DNA of 14,926 nt from Acidobacteriota bacterium. Lineage in GTDB: Bacteria > Acidobacteriota > Terriglobia > Acidiferrales > UBA7541. The position numbers were made by a program, and so were the translations under genes. The DNA lies in NCBI GenBank assembly GCA_003224075.1, contig QHYF01000099.1, forward strand, positions 1 through 14,926, given 5' to 3'. Positions within the stretch are counted from its first letter, which is position 1. Every line of letters begins with the position of its first letter. Positions 6,731-12,952 of this stretch are shown here, piece by piece. The notes beneath the pieces are model-generated. The model had not been told where the DNA came from and searched no databases. It worked only from the letters and a program-made list of their open reading frames with translations.

Positions 6731-7678
6731 ATGACAGACCCAGTGGCTGACTCACCTCGCGTTTCGCGCGATCCACCCGCACTGGTGTTCGTGAACACCG
6801 CCGCGGGTGGAAGGCACGGCTGCGTGTGCGCGCTCCGGATTCAGAACCTCTTTCGTGAACTCCGATTTCCAGCCGAGTTCCTCGTAACCAAGAACTCGGA
6901 AGAACTCCAATCAAACGTGCGGCAAGCAATCGCCAACAAGTGCAAGTTGCTCTTGGCGATGGGCGGCGATGGAACATTTCAGGGGCTCGCAAATGCGGCG
7001 TTTGGCGAAGATGTTGTGCTGGGAATCTTGCCGGCGGGCGGTGGCAATGACTTCGCCGCTGCTCTTGGTCTGCCCGGTGATCCAGTTATAGCGGCACGAG
7101 CGGTTGCGGGAGGGCAACCGCGATGGGTTGATCTGGTACGGGTGAACACAGCAGATGGGCGCAGCAGATTGTACGTTGGCGGTGGAGGGGTCGGGCTTGA
7201 TGCCGAAGCGGCACGTTACGCGAGCGGTGCCTTTCGTCGCCTTCCCGGCAGGTCCCGCTACATTGCGTCCGCACTGCGAGCGCTCGCGGGCTACGTGCCC
7301 ATCGAGGTTCGCATCGAATTTATGGAACCTGATCTCGGCCCAATCGAAGCAAAAGCCCTGCTTGCGGGCGTGCTCAATGCGCCAACTTACGGCGCGGGAT
7401 TGCGATTCGCGCCAGAAGCGCAGATTGACGACGGCTTGCTCGATGTGGTCTTGATCGAAGACCTCAGCACGTTCGAAGTGTTGGCGCTGCTTCCACGGCT
7501 GATCTTCAGCGGTGAGCCTCGCACATCGCGCGTGAGGCGCTGGCGTGCGCGACGTGTGCGATTGAGGACCCGCAAGCCCACCCTGTTTCATGGCGATGGT
7601 GAAATCCTCGGGACGACTCCCGTGGAGATCGAGGTGGTGTCGAGAGCCGTGCAGGTCTTGGCGCCAGCACGCACGTAG
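6731..7678 (+). CDS. Diacylglycerol kinase-family lipid kinase (DagK/YegS/BmrU-like)
   Basis: This 315-residue soluble or membrane-associated enzyme would transfer phosphate from ATP to a lipid such as diacylglycerol or a related long-chain alcohol. The N-terminal catalytic domain has VFVNTAAGG (residues 19-27), the nucleotide-binding GGDGTFQGLANA motif (78-89) and PAGGGNDFA (101-109; the family usually has GTGNDFA). The C-terminal beta-sandwich domain includes VGGGGVGLDAEAA and NAPTYGAGLRFAPEAQIDDGLLDVVLIED, which matches the family's N-x-x-x-G-G-G-x-x-AP...DG.LDV pattern. The length is normal for the family. ATG 6731 lacks a strong ribosome binding site, but a strong hydrophobic start (PALVFVNTAAGG) follows at the right distance. 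It lies 158 nt after the tRNA and is convergent with the next gene (21 nt gap). The exact lipid substrate is unknown. Confidence 0.92.
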   Translation: MTDPVADSPRVSRDPPALVFVNTAAGGRHGCVCALRIQNLFRELRFPAEFLVTKNSEELQSNVRQAIANKCKLLLAMGGDGTFQGLANAAFGEDVVLGILPAGGGNDFAAALGLPGDPVIAARAVAGGQPRWVDLVRVNTADGRSRLYVGGGGVGLDAEAARYASGAFRRLPGRSRYIASALRALAGYVPIEVRIEFMEPDLGPIEAKALLAGVLNAPTYGAGLRFAPEAQIDDGLLDVVLIEDLSTFEVLALLPRLIFSGEPRTSRVRRWRARRVRLRTRKPTLFHGDGEILGTTPVEIEVVSRAVQVLAPART

Positions 7679-7689
7679 TGCTAGTGCGG

Positions 7690-7712
7690 TGAGCCGCGCT
7701 CAGCTCTTTTTC
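7690..7712 (+). terminator. Possible intrinsic terminator of the lipid kinase gene
   Basis: Just after the kinase stop codon, TGAGC (7690-7694) and GCTCA (7698-7702) can form a 5-bp stem with a 3-nt loop, followed three bases later by a T run (TTTTT). The stem is short and the T run also encodes the lysine-rich C-terminus of the opposing gene, so this is only a weak call. Confidence 0.3.
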
Positions 7713-8062
7713 TTGTCGATCTTGAGATTCAGAACGATGTCCTTGCGGCTGTCGAAACTGGAGACGGTGCGGGTGGGTGATTTGGCGTCGTCTTTCTCCG
7801 CATGCAATTCATAGTCGGCGTTGGGATCCAAACCGCTAAAACGATAGCTGCCCGTATCGTCGGTGTAACTGCTGCGGACAGAATTCGTGCGCGCATTTTT
7901 TAGAAAGACGACGCTCCCAGAAAGGGGGCCATCGGATTTGTCCGTCACCACTCCGCGGACCGTGCGCAACTGAGCCTCCCGCTTTTTGTCCTGGGCCGCC
8001 GCAGCGCCGGCAAACAACGAGAGGGCCGCCGCCAGACAGAAGATCCTTCGTTGCAAGTTCAT
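7700..8062 (-). CDS. Small exported protein with carboxypeptidase-regulatory-like domain
   Basis: This 120-residue protein starts with a clear signal peptide (MNLQRRIFCLAAALSLFAGA, cleavage likely after AAA-Q near residue 22-23). It continues with one beta-sandwich of the carboxypeptidase-regulatory-like/CNA-B-like type: VRGVVTDKSDGPLSGSVVFLKN, SSYTDDTGSYRFSGLDPNADYELHAE and a closing strand IVLNLKIDKKK. These domains usually sit in larger surface or TonB-dependent proteins; here the domain stands alone. The start ATG overlaps the stop of the upstream gene (ATGA at 8062-8059) and has a GGAGG ribosome binding site inside that gene's end, so the two are translationally coupled. The pair probably works together in the periplasm or at the surface; the ligand is unknown. 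Confidence 0.85.
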   Translation of the reverse strand: MNLQRRIFCLAAALSLFAGAAAAQDKKREAQLRTVRGVVTDKSDGPLSGSVVFLKNARTNSVRSSYTDDTGSYRFSGLDPNADYELHAEKDDAKSPTRTVSSFDSRKDIVLNLKIDKKKS

Positions 8063-8514
8063 TTATTGCCTCCCGCAATTGGCTGCATCCGCAACACGAT
8101 TCTTGCTTCGTTCTCGCCGTTCTTTGTGTCAATGGCGCGCGTCTGTTCCGCGAAGCCCTTCGCGCGGACTACCATCTCATAGTCTGACCCCTGGGGCACG
8201 CGAACGGCAAATTCGCCTCGCGAATTGGTGAGGCTTTCCCAGCGGAATTTCTTTTCGCTCGTCCTCCGGATGCGCAGTTGCACGCCCGGAAACGAAAGAG
8301 CGTTCTCGTTAAACACGGTCCCGCGGATCAGGAAATCATTTGCATGGCTGTATTTTCTCTTATTCGGTTTATTCGATGTGGCCTCTGGAGTTTGCGCGGC
8401 AGGAGCAGAAGAAGGCGGCGACGATGCGGGTTCCTGCGTCGAGGCAATTGCAACAGCGAGAGAAGCAAAAAGCGCGGCAGTGCACGGAAGGGTGATCCAC
8501 CGCAGGCGTTGCAT
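8059..8514 (-). CDS. Small exported protein with carboxypeptidase-regulatory-like domain, paired with the next gene
   Basis: This 151-residue protein has an N-terminal signal segment (LPCTAALFASLAVAIAS, residues 8-24), a Ser/Pro/Ala-rich linker (about 25-52) and one regulatory-like beta-sandwich: FLIRGTVFNENALSFPGVQL, WESLTNSRGEFAVRVPQG, YEMVVRAKGFAEQTRAI and EARIVLRM. The fold matches that of its downstream neighbour although the two sequences differ considerably, so they may be ancient duplicates. ATG 8514 has a GGAG ribosome binding site 7 nt upstream (TAAGGAGCAGCCCA). The stop codon overlaps the start of the next gene. A zinc-ribbon gene lies 72 nt upstream on the same strand. Confidence 0.83.
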   Translation of the reverse strand: MQRLRWITLPCTAALFASLAVAIASTQEPASSPPSSAPAAQTPEATSNKPNKRKYSHANDFLIRGTVFNENALSFPGVQLRIRRTSEKKFRWESLTNSRGEFAVRVPQGSDYEMVVRAKGFAEQTRAIDTKNGENEARIVLRMQPIAGGNK

Positions 8515-8586
8515 TGGGCTGCTCCTTATTGATTTAGACGGGGAAAGCTCACAGGAGGATGCCAGGAGGGAAGGCGGATGTGCTTG

Positions 8587-8838
8587 TTACTCCTCGTCTG
8601 CTTCTTCGTCTTCCTCGTCATCCTCGTCGAGAAGGTCGCCATTTTCACCGGTCTCTTCTTCTTCTTCTTCCTCGTCCTCCTCTTCGTCCAAATCATCGGA
8701 GATGAGGTTCAGGTGGACGGGATGCGTCTGCGAAACCTCGAGTTCGGATTCGCACTCCGGGCAACTCAGGATTTCGCCTTCTTCGACTTCGTCTTCATCG
8801 ACGTCGATTTCGGCGGAACATTCGGGGCAACGAATCAC
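8587..8838 (-). CDS. LysW-like zinc-ribbon protein with very acidic C-terminal tail
   Basis: This 83-residue protein (from GTG 8838) starts MIRCPECSAEIDVDEDEVEE and continues to a second CPEC pair, a CxxC...CxxC zinc ribbon (Cys 4, 7, 26 and 29) closely resembling LysW, the amino-group carrier protein of lysine/arginine biosynthesis. After SELEV, where LysW ends with a short acidic tail, this protein continues with a linker and about 35 residues made almost only of Asp and Glu. LysW's terminal EDWGE-type motif is absent; the end reads EADEE. GTG 8838 has AAGGA 7 nt upstream and places the ribbon at the very N-terminus as in LysW; TTG 8880 would add 14 residues. No lysine-pathway gene is in the window, so a carrier role is unsupported; a nucleic-acid mimic or regulatory protein is equally possible. 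Confidence 0.75.
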   Translation of the reverse strand: MIRCPECSAEIDVDEDEVEEGEILSCPECESELEVSQTHPVHLNLISDDLDEEEDEEEEEEETGENGDLLDEDDEEDEEADEE

Positions 8839-8994
8839 GGCTCCATCCTTCGTACTTTCGTTCGCAAAGTGGGGGTGCAAGGACCGCGCCCGCCACCCTG
8901 CAGCGTATTATATACCGCGGTGCACGAAGTCAACTCCCGTGCACGCTGGCGCTGCTTTGAACGGCACCGCACCATGGCACGAGGACCTTTTCGA

Positions 8995-9468
8995 ATGGCA
9001 TCTTCAAGGGAGTATCCCGAACGGCCGATAGTAGGCGTTGGCGGCGTGATCATCGATCAGGGCCGAACGCTGCTGATCCGCCGCGGCAGCGAGCCATTGC
9101 TCGGAGAGTGGTCCATTCCCGGTGGCACGCTCGAGATCGGAGAAACTTTGGAAGAGGGCGTCGCTCGTGAATTGTTGGAAGAAACGGGGATCCAGGTGCG
9201 CGTCCTTGAGTTGATTGAAGTATTCGACCGCATTTACTTGGAAAACGGCGCCATCCGCGGGCAACAGAAAAAAAGACCCCGCTTCCACTATGTCATTGCG
9301 GACTATCTCTGCGAACGCATCGATGGCGAACCCCGTGCAGGCGGCGATGTCACTGAAGTGGCTCTTGCGCGTGAAGATGAGTTTGCCAAATTTCATCTGA
9401 CGGAAACCGCGACGCGCATCCTGAAGAAAGCTTTTGCGATGGATCGGGCGCGCCGCGACGCCGGTTGA
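8995..9468 (+). CDS. Nudix hydrolase
   Basis: This 157-residue cytoplasmic enzyme is predicted to hydrolyse a nucleoside diphosphate linked to another group; the substrate is not apparent. A complete Nudix box (Gx5Ex7REUxEExGU) spans residues 44-66: GTLEIGE, then RELLEETGI. The residues before it (VGVGGVIIDQGRTLLIRRGSEPLLGEWSIPGG) form the usual beta strand and loop and resemble ADP-ribose or ADP-sugar pyrophosphatases. ATG 8995 is chosen because GAGGA lies 9 nt upstream; ATG 8974 is an in-frame alternative. The frame stays open further upstream only because it runs antisense to the acidic zinc-ribbon gene. It is divergent from that gene (156 nt apart) and convergent with the repeat-protein operon (12 nt gap). 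Confidence 0.92.
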   Translation: MASSREYPERPIVGVGGVIIDQGRTLLIRRGSEPLLGEWSIPGGTLEIGETLEEGVARELLEETGIQVRVLELIEVFDRIYLENGAIRGQQKKRPRFHYVIADYLCERIDGEPRAGGDVTEVALAREDEFAKFHLTETATRILKKAFAMDRARRDAG

Positions 9469-9480
9469 GGTCTCAGGGAA

Positions 9481-11130
9481 TCACTGGGCTTTGGCGATTT
9501 CGATACTCCCGTTGGAATCGGTGAGCTGAAGCTGGCAGCCGCCGGCGCCGATGGTCCCGCTCAGACTCTCTCCGCCAATACTGCCGGTCGAAGTGACCGG
9601 CAATTCCGAGGAAATCCGTCCGAATGAAGTCCGTGCCGTGAGATTGTAGCCCACGCCTTCTGGAATGCGTACGCGGATGGCAGAGAAGGAAGTCTTGAGC
9701 GAAATGTCGCGGCAGCCGCTCGCCGCGCGCATGGCGGTCGCGGAAATCGCGCCATTTTGATTGTCCACGGTGATTCTTCCGCCGATCAATTGCAGTGTGA
9801 CGCCGGCGAAGGAAGTATGCACGATGGCGTCGCCTTTGACGTTTCGCGCCGTGACCGAGCCGTTCGTGTTCTCCACCGTCAGATTCCCATTGATGCGCTC
9901 GGCCAAAACGCTGCCGAAACTCGTTTTGGCGTAGGTGTCCCCGCCGATGTCCGTCAGCGTGACTCCTCCGTTGCCGGTGATCGCGCGAATGCCCTTTGGG
10001 ATATTCGAGGCTTCGATGGCGCCAAAAGAAGACTTCAATTCGACGCTCCCGCGCGCATCGCGCATGCTGACTTTGCCGTTGGAAGTTTCCGCGATCAGCG
10101 CCCCGCTGATGGTGTCCAGCTCAATGTTCCCGAAGGAATCGAAGATGGTCACCGAAGCGCCCGTCACCGAGCTGCCTTTCACGCGGCCATTATTCGTCGT
10201 GCAGTTTACGCGGCCGCGCACATCGGAAAAAGTCACGTTGCCAAAGCTGTTGGTGATGTCGGCGGCGCCGCCGATCGAGGAAATCTCCACGTTTCCATTG
10301 TTGTCGCGGATGGAAAGATCTCCGCGGATGTTGCGCGCGTCAACGCTCCCAAAGGAAGTCGTGATGTTTGCGGAAGCCGCGTCCGTCAGCGTGACCGCGC
10401 CGTTGCCGCCGGTAATGGTCGCCGCGCCTTGAATGTTCCGCGTGGTGATGCTGCCGAAGCGGTTGCGCACTTCCAGCGTGCCCTTCACGTCGGACACCTG
10501 CACGGAACCGTTGTTGTCGCTTACCGAGACGTTCCCGCCCGCGCCATTCAGCTCGATGCTTCCAAAGGAATTATTCAGTCGCGCAGCGCCCAGGTCGCGC
10601 ACGATCAGCGAGCCGTGGCTGTTTTCAATGTCCGTTGCGGCGTGGATGCCAGTGGCATCAACGCCCCCGAAACTGTTGCGCACGGTCAGCGGGGCGTCGG
10701 ACGGCATGCCAATGTCGTAACTCACGGACCAGGAGGAACTCTTGCTCAGGTGAAACCATCTCTTCTCTTCTTCGGGATAGATGGTCTTGATGCGCACTCC
10801 TTCGCTCGACTGCTGCACCTCGATCTGGATTTTTTGCGCAAAGGATTCGGCTTCCTCCCGCGAACTGGCCTGCACGCGTATCGTGGCGGAAATCTTGACT
10901 TCGCGGCCCGCTTCGCCGTGGAGCTTGATCTCGCCGAATTTGTGCTCGACGCTCACGGATTGGCCTGCGCCCAGCGTCACCGTCTTTTGAAAATCCTTCG
11001 AGATTTGCTCCTGACCTGGATTTGCCGCAAGCGCGGGTTTTCCCGCGAGCACAAGCAGCGCGGAGAGCAGTCCCGCAACCGCTGCGGGACGCAGCAGTCT
11101 TCTCCAAAAAATGGACTGGGTGCGGTTCAT
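9481..11130 (-). CDS. Exported DUF4097-type beta-repeat protein (adhesin-like)
   Basis: This 549-residue protein has an N-terminal signal peptide (about residues 11-35, ending ALAAN). A region of about 120 residues follows (VEHKFGEIKLHGEAGREVKI, SAHSREEAESFAQK-like), and the rest is a regular repeat. Units of about 36 residues alternate two 18-residue rungs, one with SFG(S/N/A)(V/I) and one with (N/T)NG(S/N/R)V, each followed by a Gly turn. Around nine double units are recognisable before a Ser/Gly-rich C-terminus with two Cys and a final NGSIEIAKAQ. This fits the DUF4097/DUF4098 putative adhesin family and predicts a right-handed beta-solenoid. No outer-membrane anchor or lipobox is visible. 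ATG 11130 overlaps the stop of the anti-sigma gene (ATGA) and GGAGG lies 10 nt upstream. It is probably the effector or target of the sigma/anti-sigma pair. Family confidence is high; the role is inferred. Confidence 0.9.
   Translation of the reverse strand: MNRTQSIFWRRLLRPAAVAGLLSALLVLAGKPALAANPGQEQISKDFQKTVTLGAGQSVSVEHKFGEIKLHGEAGREVKISATIRVQASSREEAESFAQKIQIEVQQSSEGVRIKTIYPEEEKRWFHLSKSSSWSVSYDIGMPSDAPLTVRNSFGGVDATGIHAATDIENSHGSLIVRDLGAARLNNSFGSIELNGAGGNVSVSDNNGSVQVSDVKGTLEVRNRFGSITTRNIQGAATITGGNGAVTLTDAASANITTSFGSVDARNIRGDLSIRDNNGNVEISSIGGAADITNSFGNVTFSDVRGRVNCTTNNGRVKGSSVTGASVTIFDSFGNIELDTISGALIAETSNGKVSMRDARGSVELKSSFGAIEASNIPKGIRAITGNGGVTLTDIGGDTYAKTSFGSVLAERINGNLTVENTNGSVTARNVKGDAIVHTSFAGVTLQLIGGRITVDNQNGAISATAMRAASGCRDISLKTSFSAIRVRIPEGVGYNLTARTSFGRISSELPVTSTGSIGGESLSGTIGAGGCQLQLTDSNGSIEIAKAQ
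9600..10690 (-). repeat. Degenerate tandem repeat of about 108 bp (36 residues) in the DUF4097-type gene
   Basis: Within the exported repeat protein, SFG-type motifs recur about every 36 residues (108 bp) through most of the gene, with an NG-type motif half a period later. Examples of SFG-rung codons lie near 9910, 10025, 10132, 10240, 10350, 10455 and 10563 on the + strand. Sequence between motifs has diverged strongly, so selection acts on the fold rather than on recent duplication. Confidence 0.75.
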
Positions 11131-11804
11131 CGTTGTCTTGCCTCCAAAACCTCTTCAAGCGTGTGCTGTTTTTCCTGGTACATGGCCAGCAACTGGTAGC
11201 GCAGTTGCGCATTTGAGGGATTCAATCCGGCCTGCGCGCGCAGGTCGGCGATGGCGCTGTCCAGCACCTGCAGCTTCTCGTGATAATTCGCGAGCAGCGG
11301 CGTTGCGGGATTGTCGAGCTGCGGCTTGGCTTCCGCGGCGAGCTTGTCGATTGCCCGTTCATATGCGGTTTCCGCGCTCTCCACTTCCTTCAGGGCCTTG
11401 CTCTTCAGAAGCGATGGATCTCCTGCGCTGCCCCCGTTCGGCGAACGGTGCAGATAGACCCATCCTGTGGAGAGGGCCAGAATCACGGCGAATGCGCCTG
11501 CCAGGACCGTTTGCCATCCCAGTGAAAGCTCAGGCAAAAACGAGAACCAGCGGCGCAGCCCGGCCCGGTGCGCCTTTCGCGCGGCCTGTTCGGCAAGGGC
11601 GCGTTCGATGCGTGGCCAAAAAGCGGGGTCCGCGGTGCAATGGCGCAGCCCTTCCGCTGCCACGCTCAAGGCTTTCCACGCGCGCACCTCTTCCGCGCAG
11701 ATCGCGCAGCAGGCCGCGTGCGCTTCGAGCGCCGCCCATTCGGCGACCGTGCCGTCTTCAAAAATCCGGTCTCTGTCGCTACAGGTCACGTTCATGCCGT
11801 TCAC
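11127..11804 (-). CDS. Membrane-bound zinc-finger anti-sigma factor
   Basis: This 225-residue protein would hold the ECF sigma factor encoded just upstream. The cytoplasmic N-terminus carries a ZAS-type zinc motif (H29-x3-C33-x2-C36, with C8 before it). Residues 40-95 are a helical linker, and a single membrane segment spans about residues 97-118 (WQTVLAGAFAVILALSTGWVYL). The remaining 105 residues, predicted extracytoplasmic, are highly charged and helical (ESAETAYERAIDKLAAEAK, LDSAIADLRAQ, YQLLAMYQEKQHTLEEVLEA) and could form a coiled-coil sensor. The start is GTG 11804, overlapping the sigma factor stop (GTGA); ATG at 11795 is an alternative. Its own stop overlaps the repeat-protein start. 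The arrangement implies co-expression and stoichiometric control of the sigma factor. Confidence 0.88.
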   Translation of the reverse strand: MNGMNVTCSDRDRIFEDGTVAEWAALEAHAACCAICAEEVRAWKALSVAAEGLRHCTADPAFWPRIERALAEQAARKAHRAGLRRWFSFLPELSLGWQTVLAGAFAVILALSTGWVYLHRSPNGGSAGDPSLLKSKALKEVESAETAYERAIDKLAAEAKPQLDNPATPLLANYHEKLQVLDSAIADLRAQAGLNPSNAQLRYQLLAMYQEKQHTLEEVLEARQR

Positions 11805-12487
11805 CGTATTTCCGCGGCGCCCCGACCGGGTCGGGGCGGCTCCAGTATCTGGCGAAGATTTTTCTTCGCCTGGAAGAGCGTGTTCTTCGAGGCCGCCTCG
11901 GTAATCTCCAGCATCCCGGCGATTTCCGCGTGGCGAAAGCCTTCCACTTCATACAGCAAAAAAACGTCGCGCTGGTGCCGCGTTAGGGAGGCCAGCGCGC
12001 GTTCGAGCGCCATGCGCAGCGTGGGGTGCCCTCCCGGCGCGCGCGGCTCCCGCCGAGGCGTTTCCTCGGCATCGTCGCTCGCGATTTCTTTCTTGCGCAG
12101 CCGGCTGCGCCGCGCGTCGTAGCACGTGTTGATCAGGATCCGGTAAGTCCAGGTGACGAAGCTCGATTGGCCGCGAAAGCCGGCGATGCTGCGCTGCACT
12201 TTTAGGAACGTTTCCTGCACGGCGTCTTCGGCGTCGTTCGTATTGCCCAGAACGTTCCGCGCCAGGTTTTTCATCTTCGCGCCGTGCAGCGCGTACAGCC
12301 GTTCGTAGGCGCGCAGATCGCCAGACCGGCAGGCGGCCGCCAGTGCGGCATCTTCACTCGTGGCATCGGCGGCGGCCGGGTTCGCGCCGCCGCCAAAGTG
12401 CTCGGAAGGTTCCACTCGCGTCCCCCGTTCGCGCGGCGCGGAAGAGATTCTAGCCTTCCAGGGCAGCGCAAGTCCCATGGTTCCCAT
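11801..12487 (-). CDS. ECF-type RNA polymerase sigma factor
   Basis: This 228-residue protein has region 2 at about residues 46-131 (GDLRAYERLYALHGAKMKNLA, DAEDAVQETFLKVQRS, FVTWTYRILINTCYDARR) and region 4 at about 158-215 (LTRHQRDVFLLYEVEGF, with helix-turn-helix HAEIAGMLEITEAASKNTLFQAKKNLR). It lacks regions 1.1 and 3, as ECF factors do. About 45 poorly conserved residues precede region 2, so initiation could also occur downstream. ATG 12487 has GGAG 6 nt upstream. It is the first gene of a three-gene unit with an anti-sigma factor and an exported repeat protein, which it probably controls together with other envelope genes. Its last codons contain a strong palindrome next to the anti-sigma start. 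Confidence 0.93.
   Translation of the reverse strand: MGTMGLALPWKARISSAPRERGTRVEPSEHFGGGANPAAADATSEDAALAAACRSGDLRAYERLYALHGAKMKNLARNVLGNTNDAEDAVQETFLKVQRSIAGFRGQSSFVTWTYRILINTCYDARRSRLRKKEIASDDAEETPRREPRAPGGHPTLRMALERALASLTRHQRDVFLLYEVEGFRHAEIAGMLEITEAASKNTLFQAKKNLRQILEPPRPGRGAAEIR
11819..11837. promoter_or_regulatory. GC-rich palindrome at the sigma/anti-sigma junction
   Basis: GCCCCGACC and GGTCGGGGC (9-bp arms around one central G) lie in the last codons of the sigma gene, 15 nt before the anti-sigma GTG on the transcribed - strand. In RNA it would fold as a stem of about 8 bp with a 3-nt loop that could affect initiation of the coupled anti-sigma gene. Whether it is functional or a by-product of the PRPGRG-encoding codons is not known. 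Confidence 0.5.
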
Positions 12488-12630
12488 TCCTGGCTCCTGA
12501 GGTATAGACGAGCGCGCAGGCCGGAACGTCAGGCCGACGCGCCAGCCTCAGCAAGCTGTTTATTTCCTATAGGTTCGTGCACAGACTTGATGCAGGGCAT
12601 TGGTGCATTCTGCTCGGCGAACTGGATGGC

Positions 12631-12636
12631 TACAAT
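12631..12636 (+). promoter_or_regulatory. Possible -10 element of the toxin-antitoxin pair
   Basis: TACAAT lies 37 nt upstream of the antitoxin start. The hexamer 17 nt further upstream (TTCTGC, 12608-12613) is a poor -35 box. Three TGCA motifs at 12578, 12591 and 12604, exactly 13 bp apart, lie just upstream of or overlapping the presumed -35 region and might be operator half-sites. Confidence 0.3.
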
Positions 12637-12673
12637 AAACGGCATATCTGGTAAGCTATTGAGAAGGCTAGCC

Positions 12674-12952
12674 ATGAAGATTTCCTTAAGCCCCGAGGTT
12701 GAGCGCCTGATCGCCGAGAAGGTTAGCAGTGGGCGCTACCATTCAGCTGATGAGGTTGTCCGGGAAGGCTTGGAGCTGCTTCAAGAGCGCGAGAAAGGAA
12801 CCGAGCGCCCGCCCTCGAATGGCACCGCGAATTTTGCATCAGCTTTTGAAAATATCGCCAAGGATGTGCCTGATGCGGATTGGGAGAAAGTCCCCGCTGA
12901 CCTTTCGAAGAATCTCGATCACTACCTTTACGGGGGCCAGAAGACATCCTGA
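12674..12952 (+). CDS. ParD-like ribbon-helix-helix antitoxin
   Basis: This 92-residue protein is the likely antitoxin of the PIN toxin encoded immediately downstream. Residues 1-38 match the ribbon-helix-helix DNA-binding domain of ParD/CopG antitoxins (MKISLSPEVERLIAEKV, SGRYHSADEVVREGLELLQE). The C-terminal part (about 55-90: FENIAKDVPDADWEKVPADL, then LDHYLYG) would wrap the toxin. ATG 12674 is preceded by GAGAAGG 6 nt upstream; the frame is open further upstream but without a start that fits. The stop overlaps the toxin ATG by one base (TGATG), a classic antitoxin-first layout in which the DNA-binding domain represses the operon. ParD-like antitoxins often pair with ParE; here the partner is a PIN domain. 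Confidence 0.88.
   Translation: MKISLSPEVERLIAEKVSSGRYHSADEVVREGLELLQEREKGTERPPSNGTANFASAFENIAKDVPDADWEKVPADLSKNLDHYLYGGQKTS

Noticed and set aside
6498..7678. Integration hot spot at the tRNA 3' end
   Set aside because: No integrase, no repeat of the tRNA 3' end was seen downstream, and the neighbouring gene is an ordinary chromosomal lipid kinase.
8578..8994. N-terminal extension of the Nudix frame with a Phe/Leu-rich stretch
   Set aside because: The hydrophobic run is antisense to the acidic tail gene and mimics a membrane segment. The Nudix start with a ribosome binding site is at 8995.
8225..9031. 268-codon + strand frame with poly-Ser stretches
   Set aside because: The Ser runs are the antisense of GAA/GAG/GAC/GAT codons in the acidic zinc-ribbon gene; no domain or start signal.
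9757..11199. 480-codon open frame on the + strand
   Set aside because: It lies wholly antisense to the repeat protein and anti-sigma gene. Its length follows from the repetitive, GC-rich codons; it has no family resemblance and is Arg/His/Asp-rich as shadow frames are.
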